Source: Schauerella fraxinea | Lineage (GTDB): Bacteria > Pseudomonadota > Gammaproteobacteria > Burkholderiales > Burkholderiaceae_B | Direction: 5' to 3' | Assembly (NCBI GenBank): GCA_030849945.1 | Contig: JAVDKK010000003.1 | Location: 124,001-188,000 of the forward strand | Length of the DNA stretch: 64,000 bases | Part shown: piece after piece, positions 7,998 to 16,961 of the stretch | Layout of the letters: every line of letters begins with the position of its first letter | How positions within the stretch are numbered: the first letter of the stretch is position 1 | Notes under the pieces: generated by a model | Database searches by the model: none | What the model was told of the DNA's origin: nothing | What the model saw: the letters and a program-made list of their open reading frames with translations, nothing else | Position numbers and translations under genes: made by a program

Positions 7998-8694
7998 GGT
8001 GCGCGATCTGGCCGTGGGCTACGGCGATGCCGCAGTGTTGCAGGGACTGTCGCTCAGCGTCGACGCTGGTCAGATGGTGGCGCTCATCGGTGCCAATGGC
8101 GCGGGCAAGACAACCCTGTTGCGCACGATTTCCGGGTTGCTGCGGCCCACTCGCGGCTCGATCGCGCTGGATGGCGACGCCATTGAGGGTCTGCCGCCGC
8201 ACAAGGTGGTGCAACGCGGTTTTGTGCAATCGCCCGAAGGCAAACAGCTCTTCCTGGATATGTCGATCCGCGAAAACCTGCTGGTGGGTGCGCACAATGC
8301 GCGCGCCCGTGCAGTGCGCGACCGCACCTTGGCCGAGGTATTTGCGCTTTTTCCCATTCTCGAAGAGCGCCAGCGTCTGTCGGCCTCTACGCTCTCGGGC
8401 GGGCAGCAACAGATGGTGGCTGTAGGCCGCGCGCTGATGGCCAAGCCGAAGCTGCTGGCGTTGGATGAGCCCTCGCTGGGCCTGGCGCCGATCATGGTCG
8501 ACCGCTTGTTCGAGTCGATCTCCGGCATCCGCGCATTGGGTGTCACGGTGCTCGTGATCGAGCAGAACGTGTTCAAGGTATTGCAGATGGCCGACTACGG
8601 CTACGTGGTGGAGAACGGCGCGATCTCGCTGTCGGGAACTGGCACCGAACTGATGAACAACGCGCATTTGCGCGCAACCTATCTGGGAATTTGA
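7978..8694 (+). CDS. Liv-type ABC transporter ATP-binding protein (LivF class)
   Basis: This 238-residue ATPase is started at the ATG at 7978, which has a GGAG site six bases upstream; a TTG at 7966 is in frame but has no better support. Motifs are canonical: Walker A GANGAGKTT (38-46), signature LSGGQQQMVAVGRAL (from 139) and Walker B LLALDEPSLGLAP. It overlaps the LivG gene by 20 bp. The canonical site here complements the altered signature in the LivG partner. Confidence 0.9.
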   Translation: MPAPMLEVRDLAVGYGDAAVLQGLSLSVDAGQMVALIGANGAGKTTLLRTISGLLRPTRGSIALDGDAIEGLPPHKVVQRGFVQSPEGKQLFLDMSIRENLLVGAHNARARAVRDRTLAEVFALFPILEERQRLSASTLSGGQQQMVAVGRALMAKPKLLALDEPSLGLAPIMVDRLFESISGIRALGVTVLVIEQNVFKVLQMADYGYVVENGAISLSGTGTELMNNAHLRATYLGI

Positions 8695-8695
8695 T

Positions 8696-9529
8696 ATGGA
8701 CTCGATGACGCAATCGGAAGCCGTGCGGCTACGCGCGATCGCGCTGAACCTGCGCCGGCACATGATCGTGCAGGCGCGCGGCAAGGGGCAGGGCTATCTG
8801 GGACAGGGGCTCGGGTTGGCCGATTTTCTGGCTGTGCTGTATTGGCATGTGTTCGATGAAGACGATTGGCGGTTCGACGCGCACGATCGACAGCGTTTTT
8901 ACTTGTCCACCGGCCATTATTCGATCGCGTTGTGGGCGGTGTTTGCCGAACTGGGCACGATCGATTCTGCGGAACTCACGACCTACGGTGCGGACGGCGG
9001 TCGGCTGGACATGAGCACGATGGAAGGGCATGTGCCGGGCGTGGAGATGACCGGGGGATCGCTGGGCCACGGTCTGGGCATCGCCACTGGGGCCGCACTG
9101 GGATATCGGCTGGACGGCAAGCAATCGAAGATCCACGTGGAAGTCTCGGACGGCGAGTTGCAAGAGGGCTCGACGTGGGAGGCCGCCAACACAGCGGCGG
9201 CGTTCCATCTCGATAATCTCGTGTGCTGGGTGGATTGCAACGGCATTCAGGCGGACGGTCCTATCGTGGTCTCGATCGAGCCGGTGGCCGATCGGTTTAC
9301 CGCCTTCGGATGGGACGTCAAGGAAATCGACGGCAATGACATGACGCAACTGCTGGCCGCGGCCGAGTGGTCTCGCGAGCGTCAAGGCAAGCCGCGCGCC
9401 ATCGTGATGCGCACGCATCCAGGGCGCGGCGTCAAACGGATCGAACAGCGGGATCGCGCGCATTTCGTGCGCATCGATGCCGACGAATGGGAAGACGTGG
9501 CGCGCGAACTGGAGACTGAAAATGCGTGA
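8696..9529 (+). CDS. Transketolase, N-terminal (thiamine diphosphate-binding) subunit
   Basis: This 277-residue protein matches the N-terminal third of transketolase. GHGLGIATGAALGYRLDG is followed by the ThDP/Mg motif SDGELQEG...HLDNLVCWVDCN, where the usual GDG is SDG. Split transketolases occur in many bacteria and archaea and need the C-terminal subunit, here encoded directly downstream with an 8-bp overlap. Transketolases transfer two-carbon ketol units between ketoses and aldoses. Its place in a transporter operon next to polyol-type dehydrogenases, with no pentose-phosphate gene nearby, suggests a dedicated catabolic substrate. It begins one base after livF. Confidence 0.9.
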   Translation: MDSMTQSEAVRLRAIALNLRRHMIVQARGKGQGYLGQGLGLADFLAVLYWHVFDEDDWRFDAHDRQRFYLSTGHYSIALWAVFAELGTIDSAELTTYGADGGRLDMSTMEGHVPGVEMTGGSLGHGLGIATGAALGYRLDGKQSKIHVEVSDGELQEGSTWEAANTAAAFHLDNLVCWVDCNGIQADGPIVVSIEPVADRFTAFGWDVKEIDGNDMTQLLAAAEWSRERQGKPRAIVMRTHPGRGVKRIEQRDRAHFVRIDADEWEDVARELETENA

Positions 9530-10505
9530 AGGCAGAACCCTTGCAATGAGCGAGTCCGAAGCGGTGGTGGGCCGCGACGCGATCCGTGCGCCGTTTTCCC
9601 AGGGCATGATGCGGGCCGCCGAACGTCATCCGGAATTGGTGCTGTTGACCGCCGACCTGGGGAAGTACACCGACACGGCCGACTTCAGCCAGCGCTATCC
9701 CGATCGCTACTTCAACGTGGGGATGGCCGAGCAGGCCATGGTGATGGCGGCAGCCGGCTTATCCAAGGTCGGCAAGGTGGCGTACTGCACGACGTACGGC
9801 ACGTTCGCCACGCGGCGCGCCTACGATTTTCTGGCGATCGCGTGCGCGCACAGCAATGAACGCGTCAAGATGTTTGCCGGCAATCCCGCGTTGCAGTCGG
9901 GCTATGGCGGCACGCATCAGGCCAATGAAGACCTGGCGTTGATGCGGGCCATTCCCGGCATGACCGTGCTCGATCCGTGTGACGCCACCGAAATGATGCA
10001 GATTGCCGAGCAGGCCGCAGACTGGCCGGGCACGATGTATTGCCGCTTGCTGCGCGCGAACGTGCCGGTGGTGTTCGACCCGGCAACACACAAGCTCGAG
10101 GTCGGTCGTGGGCACGTGGTGTGGGGCGATGGCGACATCGGTTTCGTGTCGACCGGATCGATGACCGAGCGCGTGTTCGATGCCATGGCGCAGTTGGAAC
10201 GCCAGGGTGTGGGCGCGTCGATCTTTCATACGGCATCGCTCAAGCCGTTCGATCATGCGGGTCTGGTTGAGTTCGCCGGATCGGTCAAGCGGCTGGTGGT
10301 GTGCGAAAACCATGTGGCCAGCGGCGGCTTGGCGTCATTGGTAATCGAGTCGCTACATGATGCGGGGCTGCAACGGCCGGTGCTGAAGATCGCGATTCCC
10401 GATGAATTCACCTCGTGCGGTTCGCATGCTTTCTTGCTCGATCGTTACGGGCTATCCACCGATCGTATCGTTGCGCGCGTGGGCAGTTGGCTGGAGGCGG
10501 CCTGA
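9522..10505 (+). CDS. Transketolase, C-terminal subunit
   Basis: This 327-residue protein contains the pyrimidine-binding domain of transketolase (RYPDRYFNVGMAEQAMVMAA, with the conserved Glu) and the C-terminal transketolase domain. I choose the ATG at 9522, with a GGAG seven bases upstream and inside the end of the N-terminal subunit gene; an ATG at 9546 is an alternative. Together the two subunits total about 604 residues, near the length of a 1-deoxyxylulose-5-phosphate-synthase-sized or short transketolase. The acceptor and donor are not predictable from sequence. Confidence 0.9.
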   Translation: MREGRTLAMSESEAVVGRDAIRAPFSQGMMRAAERHPELVLLTADLGKYTDTADFSQRYPDRYFNVGMAEQAMVMAAAGLSKVGKVAYCTTYGTFATRRAYDFLAIACAHSNERVKMFAGNPALQSGYGGTHQANEDLALMRAIPGMTVLDPCDATEMMQIAEQAADWPGTMYCRLLRANVPVVFDPATHKLEVGRGHVVWGDGDIGFVSTGSMTERVFDAMAQLERQGVGASIFHTASLKPFDHAGLVEFAGSVKRLVVCENHVASGGLASLVIESLHDAGLQRPVLKIAIPDEFTSCGSHAFLLDRYGLSTDRIVARVGSWLEAA

Positions 10506-10506
10506 T

Positions 10507-11613
10507 ATGGACACGGGCGACATCAGGGCGTTCGGCGCCGCACATCGCTATTATCAGGGGCCCGGCGCGGTGGCATTGATCGGCGAATGCGTGGCGTCGT
10601 TGGGACGCCATCCGGTGCTGGTGTGCGACATGATCGTGCGCGACCTGGTGCATGCCGGGGTCGTGGCGTCTTGTGCCGCGCAGTCGCAATCGTTGCGCTG
10701 GCTCGAGGTACGTGGCGACGTGACGCGTGCCGCGGTGGCGGCCTTGTGTGTTGCGGCTAGGGCCGAGGGCGCTACGCCCGACGTGGTCATCGCGGCGGGC
10801 GGCGGCAAAGGCGTCGATACGGGAAAGGCAGTCGCCCGCGAATTGGGCGCGCGCTTGGTCGTATTGCCCACGTCGGCCTCCAACGACGGGCCGTGCAGCA
10901 AAGCCTTCGTGTTCTACGACGACCACCATCGCTTGTTGTCGGTGGAGCAGTTGGCGCGTAACCCGGATGCGGTGGTGGTGGACACCCGCTTTCTGGTGCG
11001 GGCGCCGCGAGCGCTCTTGGTATCGGGCATCGGCGACGCCTTGTGCAAATTGTATGAAGGCGATCAGACCCGGCTGGCCGGGGGCCGGAATCTCTTTGGC
11101 GGCGTGAGCACGATCGCCGCAGAGCAGTTGTCGGTCGCGTGCGATCGGGTGATCCGCACCGATGCCGAAGCCGCCTTGTCGGCGCTGGGCACCGCAGAAC
11201 CCAACGCCGCGTTCGAGCGGCTTACCGAGGCGCTGGTGCTGCTCAGCGGACTGGCGTTCGAGAACAGCGGGCTGTCGATTGCGCATTCGATGACGCGCGG
11301 TTTGCCGCGCGTGCCTGCCCTGGGCGCGGCATTGCACGGTTTGCAGGTGGCCTATGGCCTGTATGTGCAGTGGCAACTCGAAGGCCGACCCGAGGCGTTC
11401 ATGGCGGAGCAGGCGCGCTTCTATCGGGCCATCGGCTTGCCGCGCACACTGGCCGAACTGGGCGCGTCACAGGTGGACGACGCGATGATCGCGTTGATCG
11501 CCGAAGGGACGATGCAGTCGCCACACCTGAAGCATTTCCAGCGCCCTTTGGCACAGGCCGATTTTGTGGCCGCCATGCAGCGGGTCGAAGCCCTTTCCTT
11601 TTCTCCTGCCTGA
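10507..11613 (+). CDS. Glycerol dehydrogenase-like iron/zinc alcohol dehydrogenase
   Basis: This 368-residue protein belongs to the GldA branch of the iron-containing alcohol dehydrogenases. The NAD-binding GGGKGVDTGK motif is near residue 98, followed by LPTSASNDGPCSK. Metal ligands are in place: Asp in GIGDALCKLYEG (about 177), His in IAHSMTRG (about 259) and His in ALHGLQVAYG (about 277). Family members oxidise glycerol or related polyols to hydroxyketones. The ATG at 10507 follows the transketolase stop by one base; longer in-frame starts lie inside that gene. Dihydroxyacetone-type products would suit the neighbouring transketolase, but this is inference. Confidence 0.85.
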   Translation: MDTGDIRAFGAAHRYYQGPGAVALIGECVASLGRHPVLVCDMIVRDLVHAGVVASCAAQSQSLRWLEVRGDVTRAAVAALCVAARAEGATPDVVIAAGGGKGVDTGKAVARELGARLVVLPTSASNDGPCSKAFVFYDDHHRLLSVEQLARNPDAVVVDTRFLVRAPRALLVSGIGDALCKLYEGDQTRLAGGRNLFGGVSTIAAEQLSVACDRVIRTDAEAALSALGTAEPNAAFERLTEALVLLSGLAFENSGLSIAHSMTRGLPRVPALGAALHGLQVAYGLYVQWQLEGRPEAFMAEQARFYRAIGLPRTLAELGASQVDDAMIALIAEGTMQSPHLKHFQRPLAQADFVAAMQRVEALSFSPA

Positions 11614-11625
11614 GTACAACGCATC

Positions 11626-12342
11626 ATGACGGATACCTCTTCGAACGCGCCGCTGGCCATCGTGACGGGCGGGGGCACAGGGCTGGGCCTGGCCACGTGC
11701 ATCGAGTTGCGCGCCCGCGGTTTTCGGGTGCTGGCGCTGGGCCTGGATACCGAGCCCGCAATCGAGGGCACGGATATCGATTTTCGGCGCATGGATATCA
11801 CCGATGAGGTGGCGCTGCAGGCGATCGCCACCGCCGAGCCGCGCGTGGCGGTGCTGATCAATGCGGCCGGAATCATTTTGCATGACAACGCCGAGCACAC
11901 CGTCGCGGGCTTCAAACGCGTGGTCGACGTCAATCTGCTGGGCACTCAGCTCGCATGCGTGTTGTTTCGCGATGCGCTGGGTGCCGCGCGCGGCAATATC
12001 GTCAACTTCGCCTCGATGTGGAGTTATTTCGGTTCTCCGCGCAATCCGGCCTACGCCGCCAGCAAGGGGGCGGTGGTGTCGCTGACCAAGTCGCTCGCCG
12101 CAGGCTACGCCGCCGAGGGCATCCGCGTGAACGCGGTCGCACCGGGGTGGATCGATACGCGGATGTCGGCGACCGCTTTTGCCGACCCCGAGCGCAGTGC
12201 CGCATTGCTCAAACGATTGCCGATCGGCGCCTGGGGCGTGCCGCAAGACGTGGCCAAGGCGGTTGCTTTCCTGTGCTCGGCCGATGCGCGCTACATTACG
12301 GGCGTCACGCTGCCTGTCGACGGCGGATACAGCATCGCGTAA
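11626..12342 (+). CDS. Short-chain dehydrogenase/reductase
   Basis: This 238-residue classical SDR has the cofactor motif VTGGGTGLGLA (about residues 10-20), NAAG near 83, a catalytic Ser in NFASMWS and YAASK (about 143-147), and a C-terminal ITGVTLPVDGGYS. Substrates of this family are alcohols, sugars and ketones, and the exact one is unknown. It is the last enzyme of the operon that starts at 4010, 12 bp after the GldA-like gene, and is followed by an IclR regulator. Confidence 0.88.
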   Translation: MTDTSSNAPLAIVTGGGTGLGLATCIELRARGFRVLALGLDTEPAIEGTDIDFRRMDITDEVALQAIATAEPRVAVLINAAGIILHDNAEHTVAGFKRVVDVNLLGTQLACVLFRDALGAARGNIVNFASMWSYFGSPRNPAYAASKGAVVSLTKSLAAGYAAEGIRVNAVAPGWIDTRMSATAFADPERSAALLKRLPIGAWGVPQDVAKAVAFLCSADARYITGVTLPVDGGYSIA

Positions 12343-12370
12343 CTGTTGGCTAACGGTGGGGAGTCGCTTG

Positions 12371-13159
12371 ATGACAACCGCATTGATGGGCATACGAACC
12401 ACGGATGACGCCAGCGGCGTGCGCGGCACGCAAAGTTTGCGGCGGGCCTTGGCGCTCTTGCGGCTGGTGGCGCGGCGGGGCGATGGCGGCGTGCGGTTGA
12501 CGCAACTGGTGAAAGAGTCCGGACTAGATCGCAGCACCACCTATCGCTTGATGAGTTGCCTGGTCGAGGAACAGTTCGTCGATCGCGACGACGAGCAACG
12601 CTATCACCTTGGGCCGGAAGCCGTGTTGCTGGGTTCGCTCTTGCCCAGTCCCACCCCACTCATTACGCGTTTCATTCCGGCAATGAAGCGGGTTGCGCGC
12701 ATCGCCGGCGACACGACCTTCCTGATGATTCGGCAGGGCGATTTTGTGCAATGCGCACATCGCGAGGTCGGCAGTTCGCTGGTAAAGGTGTTGACGACAA
12801 ATATCGGCCAACGGCGGCTGCTCGGCACCGGCACCTGCGGCGTTGCCGTGTTGGGTTTCATGACGGCGGCAGAGATTGCGCTGACCCATCAACGAAACGC
12901 GGCGGAGTATGCCGAGCGGCACATCGGTCTTGACCGATTATTGGCGATGGGCACCGCGGTGCGTGAACGCGACTGCGCCATTACCTTCGAGGCCTTCGAA
13001 GTGGGTGTGGCGGGCATCGGCGTGGCGTTCAAATTGGGCGAGCATGCGATGGGCGCCATCAGCATCGCCACGCTCACCCTGCGTTTCGGCCCCGAGCGGC
13101 AGCATGCGTTGCAGAAGCTGCTGACATCGGAGTTGCAGCAGCTCGACCTACATTCGTAG
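12371..13159 (+). CDS. IclR-family transcriptional regulator (second)
   Basis: The start at 12371 (ATGACAACC, after a GGGGAG) gives 262 residues; the open frame extends further but overlaps the SDR gene. The winged helix-turn-helix is at about 25-70 (LTQLVKESGLDRSTTYRLM), followed by an IclR ligand-binding domain. It lies 28 bp after the SDR gene on the same strand and overlaps the convergent epoxide hydrolase by 12 bp. A perfect GTTCAC/GTGAAC palindrome at 14405-14419, between the epoxide hydrolase and the enoyl-CoA hydratase genes, is a plausible binding site for it. Confidence 0.9.
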   Translation: MTTALMGIRTTDDASGVRGTQSLRRALALLRLVARRGDGGVRLTQLVKESGLDRSTTYRLMSCLVEEQFVDRDDEQRYHLGPEAVLLGSLLPSPTPLITRFIPAMKRVARIAGDTTFLMIRQGDFVQCAHREVGSSLVKVLTTNIGQRRLLGTGTCGVAVLGFMTAAEIALTHQRNAAEYAERHIGLDRLLAMGTAVRERDCAITFEAFEVGVAGIGVAFKLGEHAMGAISIATLTLRFGPERQHALQKLLTSELQQLDLHS

Positions 13160-14314
13160 CGGCCGAAAGAAGGCGCGGATCTCGTGGGCCAGCGCGTCGG
13201 GCTGTTCGAGCGCCGCAAAGTGGCCGCCGTGAGGCATGTCGGTCCAACGTTGAATGTTCGTGAAAGTGCGCGCGGCGAGCGAGCGGGGCGGACGCACGAT
13301 CTCCGCAGGAAAGGCCGCGTAACCGGTTGGCACCGTTACGCCGCCCGCGGGCGGGAACGGCCAGCTGCCTTGATGGCGCGCATAGTAGGGCCAGAACGAC
13401 GCATTGATCGAGCCCGTAAACCAATACAGGCCGATGTGGGACAGCAGTTCATCCTTCGAGAAGCAGGCGTCGATGTCGCCGCCGCAATCCGACCAGGCGC
13501 GAAATTTTTCGGCGATCCAGGCGGCCAGGCCTGCCGGTGAGTCGGTGAGCGCATAGGCCAACGTTTGCGGACGTGTGCCCTGGATCGTGCTGTATCCCGT
13601 TTCCTGCTTGAGCCAGGTTTGCACGGCGTCGAGATACGCGCGTTCTTCCGCGGAGGGCGCATCGAACGCATGCGGATCGCGTGGCAGCGGCAGCATGTTC
13701 AGGTGGATGCCTGCAACCCGGTCGGGGTAAGCATGCCCCAGCCGGGCCGATACCGACGCACCCCAGTCGCCGCCCTGCGCGCCGAAACGGGCGTACCCCA
13801 GCACATCGGTCATCAGCGTGGCAAACAGGTCGGCCATGCCTTCGATGGGAACGCGTGGTGCGCCCGCTTTGAACGACAAGCCGTAACCCGGCAGGCTGGG
13901 CGCCACGATGGTGAAGGCATCTGCCGGATCGCCGCCGAACCGGGCCGGATCGGTGAGCCGCGGAATCAACTGTAGAAATTCGAATACCGATCCCGGCCAG
14001 CCATGCGACAGCACCAGCGGGAGCGGCGCGGGACCCCGGCCGGCCACGTGCAGAAAATGCAAGGTGTGCGCGCCGATGTCGACGGTGTAATTGTCGAATG
14101 CATTCAGCCGGGCCTCTTGCGCACGCCAGTCGAATTGCTTATGCCAGTAGGCGACCAGCTCGCGCATCCACGCCAGATCCGTGCCGGTCGTCCACGCGGG
14201 CAGGTCGGGTTGATCGGGAAAGCGCGTCAACCCGAGACGAACGCCGAGATCGGCGAGCGCGTCATCGGTGATGCGCAAGGTGAACGGTTTAGGGGGGTGG
14301 AAAGCGCTTGTCAT
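13148..14314 (-). CDS. Epoxide hydrolase (EHN-type alpha/beta hydrolase)
   Basis: This 388-residue protein has an N-terminal epoxide hydrolase (EHN) region (residues 10-110) and an alpha/beta hydrolase core. HGWPGSVFEFLQLIP supplies the oxyanion motif and GGDWGASV places the nucleophilic Asp at 183; the catalytic His is in HGGHFAALEQP near the C-terminus. I choose the ATG at 14314 because GGAG precedes it by seven bases; an upstream ATG at 14368 adds 18 unconserved residues. It would open epoxides to diols. It is divergent from the enoyl-CoA hydratase operon across a palindrome-containing gap. Confidence 0.88.
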   Translation of the reverse strand: MTSAFHPPKPFTLRITDDALADLGVRLGLTRFPDQPDLPAWTTGTDLAWMRELVAYWHKQFDWRAQEARLNAFDNYTVDIGAHTLHFLHVAGRGPAPLPLVLSHGWPGSVFEFLQLIPRLTDPARFGGDPADAFTIVAPSLPGYGLSFKAGAPRVPIEGMADLFATLMTDVLGYARFGAQGGDWGASVSARLGHAYPDRVAGIHLNMLPLPRDPHAFDAPSAEERAYLDAVQTWLKQETGYSTIQGTRPQTLAYALTDSPAGLAAWIAEKFRAWSDCGGDIDACFSKDELLSHIGLYWFTGSINASFWPYYARHQGSWPFPPAGGVTVPTGYAAFPAEIVRPPRSLAARTFTNIQRWTDMPHGGHFAALEQPDALAHEIRAFFRPLRM

Positions 14315-14404
14315 GGCATGTCTCCGGGCATGAAGGCGAAGCTTGTGGGCGTTTTGGCCCGATGGCAAGCGTTATGCCGTGTGCGGTGCACAAGATGCAT
14401 GGAC

Positions 14405-14419
14405 GTTCACATCGTGAAC
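14405..14419. promoter_or_regulatory. Perfect 15-bp palindrome GTTCAC-ATC-GTGAAC, candidate IclR operator
   Basis: The 6-bp arms GTTCAC and GTGAAC flank ATC in the 179-bp divergent gap between the epoxide hydrolase and the enoyl-CoA hydratase gene. Its size and GTTC/GAAC ends resemble operators of IclR-family proteins, and an IclR gene ends about 1.2 kb away. No clear -35/-10 pair could be assigned beside it. Confidence 0.5.
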
Positions 14420-14493
14420 ATTCCTGCATCGGAGGCTTGGCGGGCGAGCGCAGCGCCACTCACACTGTGCGCACAATAATGAGGAGACACAGC

Positions 14494-15279
14494 ATGTCGG
14501 ATACGTCTTTGCTGTTGGATATCGAGGATGGCGTGGCGCGCATCACGCTCAATCGGCCGGACCAACTCAACGCAGTGGCCGGCCCGCTGCATACGGCGCT
14601 TTCGCGCGTGTTCATCGACCTCGCCGAGCGCCGCGATTTACGCGCCATTGTGCTCACTGGCGCAGGTAAGGCCTTTTGCGCCGGCGGCGACATCGAATGG
14701 ATGAAAGCGGCGGTGCGCGAGCCGGAGGATTTCGAGGTGGTGACGTGGGAGGCCAAGCGCATTGTGTATTCGATGCTCGACTGCGAAATTCCCATCATCG
14801 GCCGCATCAATGGCCACGCCGTGGGCCTGGGTGCCACGCTCGCCTTGCTGTGCGATATCACCGTGATGGCGGATGGCGCGCGCATCGGCGATCCGCATGT
14901 GCGCGTGGGATTGAATGCCGCCGATGGCGGCGGGTTTCTGTGGCCGGCAGTGATCGGTTACGGCCGCGCGCGCGAGATGCTGTTGACCGGCGACTTGCTC
15001 ACCGCGCAAGAAGCGTATGCCTTGGGCGCGGTTGGCCACGTAGTCGATCCAGCCGATCTGGACAGCACCGTCGATGGCATCGTGGCCAAGCTGCGCCATG
15101 GGGCGGCCAAGGCGATCCGCTGGACGAAGGCGGGCTACACGATTCCGCTGCGCCAGTTGGCGCATGGCCACATGGATGCCGGTACCGCCTATGAGTGCCT
15201 GACGAATCTCACCCAGGATCATCGTGAAGCGGTCGAGGCCTTCGAGGCCAAGCGCAAGCCCGTTTTTACCGGTCGATGA
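14494..15279 (+). CDS. Enoyl-CoA hydratase/isomerase family protein
   Basis: This 261-residue crotonase-fold protein starts at the ATG at 14494 with GAGGAG seven bases upstream. It has the family segments ITLNRPDQLNAV, GAGKAFCAGGDIEWM (oxyanion hole) and GHAVGLGATLALLCDITVMAD. It would hydrate an enoyl-CoA in beta-oxidation-like degradation. It is the first gene of an operon with an acyl-CoA ligase, a quinone oxidoreductase and two acyl-CoA dehydrogenases, so a CoA-activated acid is the probable substrate class. Confidence 0.9.
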   Translation: MSDTSLLLDIEDGVARITLNRPDQLNAVAGPLHTALSRVFIDLAERRDLRAIVLTGAGKAFCAGGDIEWMKAAVREPEDFEVVTWEAKRIVYSMLDCEIPIIGRINGHAVGLGATLALLCDITVMADGARIGDPHVRVGLNAADGGGFLWPAVIGYGRAREMLLTGDLLTAQEAYALGAVGHVVDPADLDSTVDGIVAKLRHGAAKAIRWTKAGYTIPLRQLAHGHMDAGTAYECLTNLTQDHREAVEAFEAKRKPVFTGR

Positions 15280-15291
15280 GCCGGTGTACGC

Positions 15292-16953
15292 ATGGACCAC
15301 TTCAATGAGCTTGCCGGACTGACAATTCCGGCGTTGCTGCGACGGCGCGCAATCACACTGCGCTTCAAACTCGCGTTGTCGGCCCCGTCTCATCGTGGTT
15401 ACCGCGATCGGCTGTCTTACGGGCAACTGGTGCATCGCATGACGACAATGGGGCGCTCGCTGCGCGCGCGTGACGTCAACGCGGGCGATCGGGTCGCTTT
15501 GTTTCTGGCCAACACCGCCGTGCGGGAAGGCGTGTTGACGGCGCTGGGCTGCTGGGAGATCGGCGCGATCGTGGCGCCGCTGAATGTGCGGGCGTCGGAC
15601 GACGAACTCGCGTTTGCGCTTGACCTGATTGCACCCGCGGTGATTGTGGCCGAGGACGCCGATGCCGCACGCTTGCGGCGGTTGGCACCGGCGGCGCGCG
15701 TGTGGTGTTTGAGCGGCGGGAAAGATGTGACGCCAGGTGCTGAACGCTGGCCGGACCCGCAGGACGGCGAGGTGGGCGCTTCGGTGGCGTCCTCGGCCAC
15801 CCCGATCGATCGCGTGGATGGGCCTGCCGCCTACGTGGTGCCCGATCCGGAAGCGCCGAGTGTGCTGTTGTTTACTTCCGGCACGACCGCGCGCGCCAAG
15901 GCGGTGGTGCACACGCAACGCTCGCAGTTGCATGCCGGCCTGGCAGTGGGTGGCGCAATCGGGTTGACCGAGGCCGATACGTATCAAGGCGCATGGCCGC
16001 TCTTTACAAGTTCGGTGCTGAACATGGCGTGCATGTCGTCGTGGGTCTACGGCGCCGGCGTGGTGCTGGAAGAAAACACCTTGGACAACGCGGCGCGGTT
16101 GCGGTTGATTGCCGCGGAGGCCACGAGCGTGTACCACGGCGTCACGTCGCCTTTGCACTTCATGATCGACGAATACGCCCGCGGCGGCTATGACCTCACT
16201 TGTCTTCGGCGCCTGGGCTATGGCGGCGCCGTCATGCCGGTCGAAGTCATCGAAAAATTTCGCCAGCATTTGCCGTGGGTCGATCAGGTGCATATCTGGG
16301 GCATGACCGAAACCGGCCCGGCGGGCACGTTTCTGCCGCCTTGGTATCTACCGCGCAAAGCCGGTTGCATCGGTCAGGCCATGCCGGGTTGCGCCGTGCG
16401 CATCGTCGACGATGAAACAGGCGCGCCGGTGGCATCCGGCGGCACCGGCGAGATCGCGTTCGCCGGACCTAGCGCGGCCCTCGGCTATTACCGTAACCCG
16501 GAGGCCACCGCGCAAACGTTCGTCGATGGCTGGGTGCGCACCGGCGACATCGGGCGTATCGACGACGAAGGCCATCTGCATTTCGTGGACCGCAAGAAAG
16601 ACATCATCAATCGCGGCGGCTTGAAAGTGGCGTCTGCGGCTGTGGAGGAAGTGCTGTACCGCGACGCGCGATTGAAGGAGGCGGCCGTGATCGCCGTGGC
16701 GCATCCGGGTTTGGGCGAAGACGTGGCCGCTTGTGTGGTGGCACGCGAAGGCACCCAGCTCGATCTGCAGGTGCTGGCGCAACTATGCGCCGATCACTTG
16801 GCCGACTATGCCTGCCCCCGCCAATGGTTCGTGCTGCCGGCACTGCCCAAGAATCCTATGGGGAAAATTTTGAAGCGCGAATTGCGCGACATGATTGTGA
16901 CCGAGACGCCATGGCGCATCGACGTCGCCCCACGCCGCTCAGGTTTAACGTGA
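15292..16953 (+). CDS. AMP-dependent acyl-CoA synthetase/ligase
   Basis: This 553-residue ANL-family ligase has the P-loop-like LLFTSGTTARAKAVVHTQ (about 190-207), WGMTETGPAG, WVRTGDIGRIDDEG, the hinge DRKKDIINRGG and the catalytic Lys in NPMGKILKREL near the end. It would activate a carboxylic acid to its CoA thioester through an acyl-adenylate, which starts the pathway of this operon. The acid cannot be named. It starts 12 bp after the enoyl-CoA hydratase stop. Confidence 0.9.
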   Translation: MDHFNELAGLTIPALLRRRAITLRFKLALSAPSHRGYRDRLSYGQLVHRMTTMGRSLRARDVNAGDRVALFLANTAVREGVLTALGCWEIGAIVAPLNVRASDDELAFALDLIAPAVIVAEDADAARLRRLAPAARVWCLSGGKDVTPGAERWPDPQDGEVGASVASSATPIDRVDGPAAYVVPDPEAPSVLLFTSGTTARAKAVVHTQRSQLHAGLAVGGAIGLTEADTYQGAWPLFTSSVLNMACMSSWVYGAGVVLEENTLDNAARLRLIAAEATSVYHGVTSPLHFMIDEYARGGYDLTCLRRLGYGGAVMPVEVIEKFRQHLPWVDQVHIWGMTETGPAGTFLPPWYLPRKAGCIGQAMPGCAVRIVDDETGAPVASGGTGEIAFAGPSAALGYYRNPEATAQTFVDGWVRTGDIGRIDDEGHLHFVDRKKDIINRGGLKVASAAVEEVLYRDARLKEAAVIAVAHPGLGEDVAACVVAREGTQLDLQVLAQLCADHLADYACPRQWFVLPALPKNPMGKILKRELRDMIVTETPWRIDVAPRRSGLT

Positions 16954-16961
16954 GAACACCC

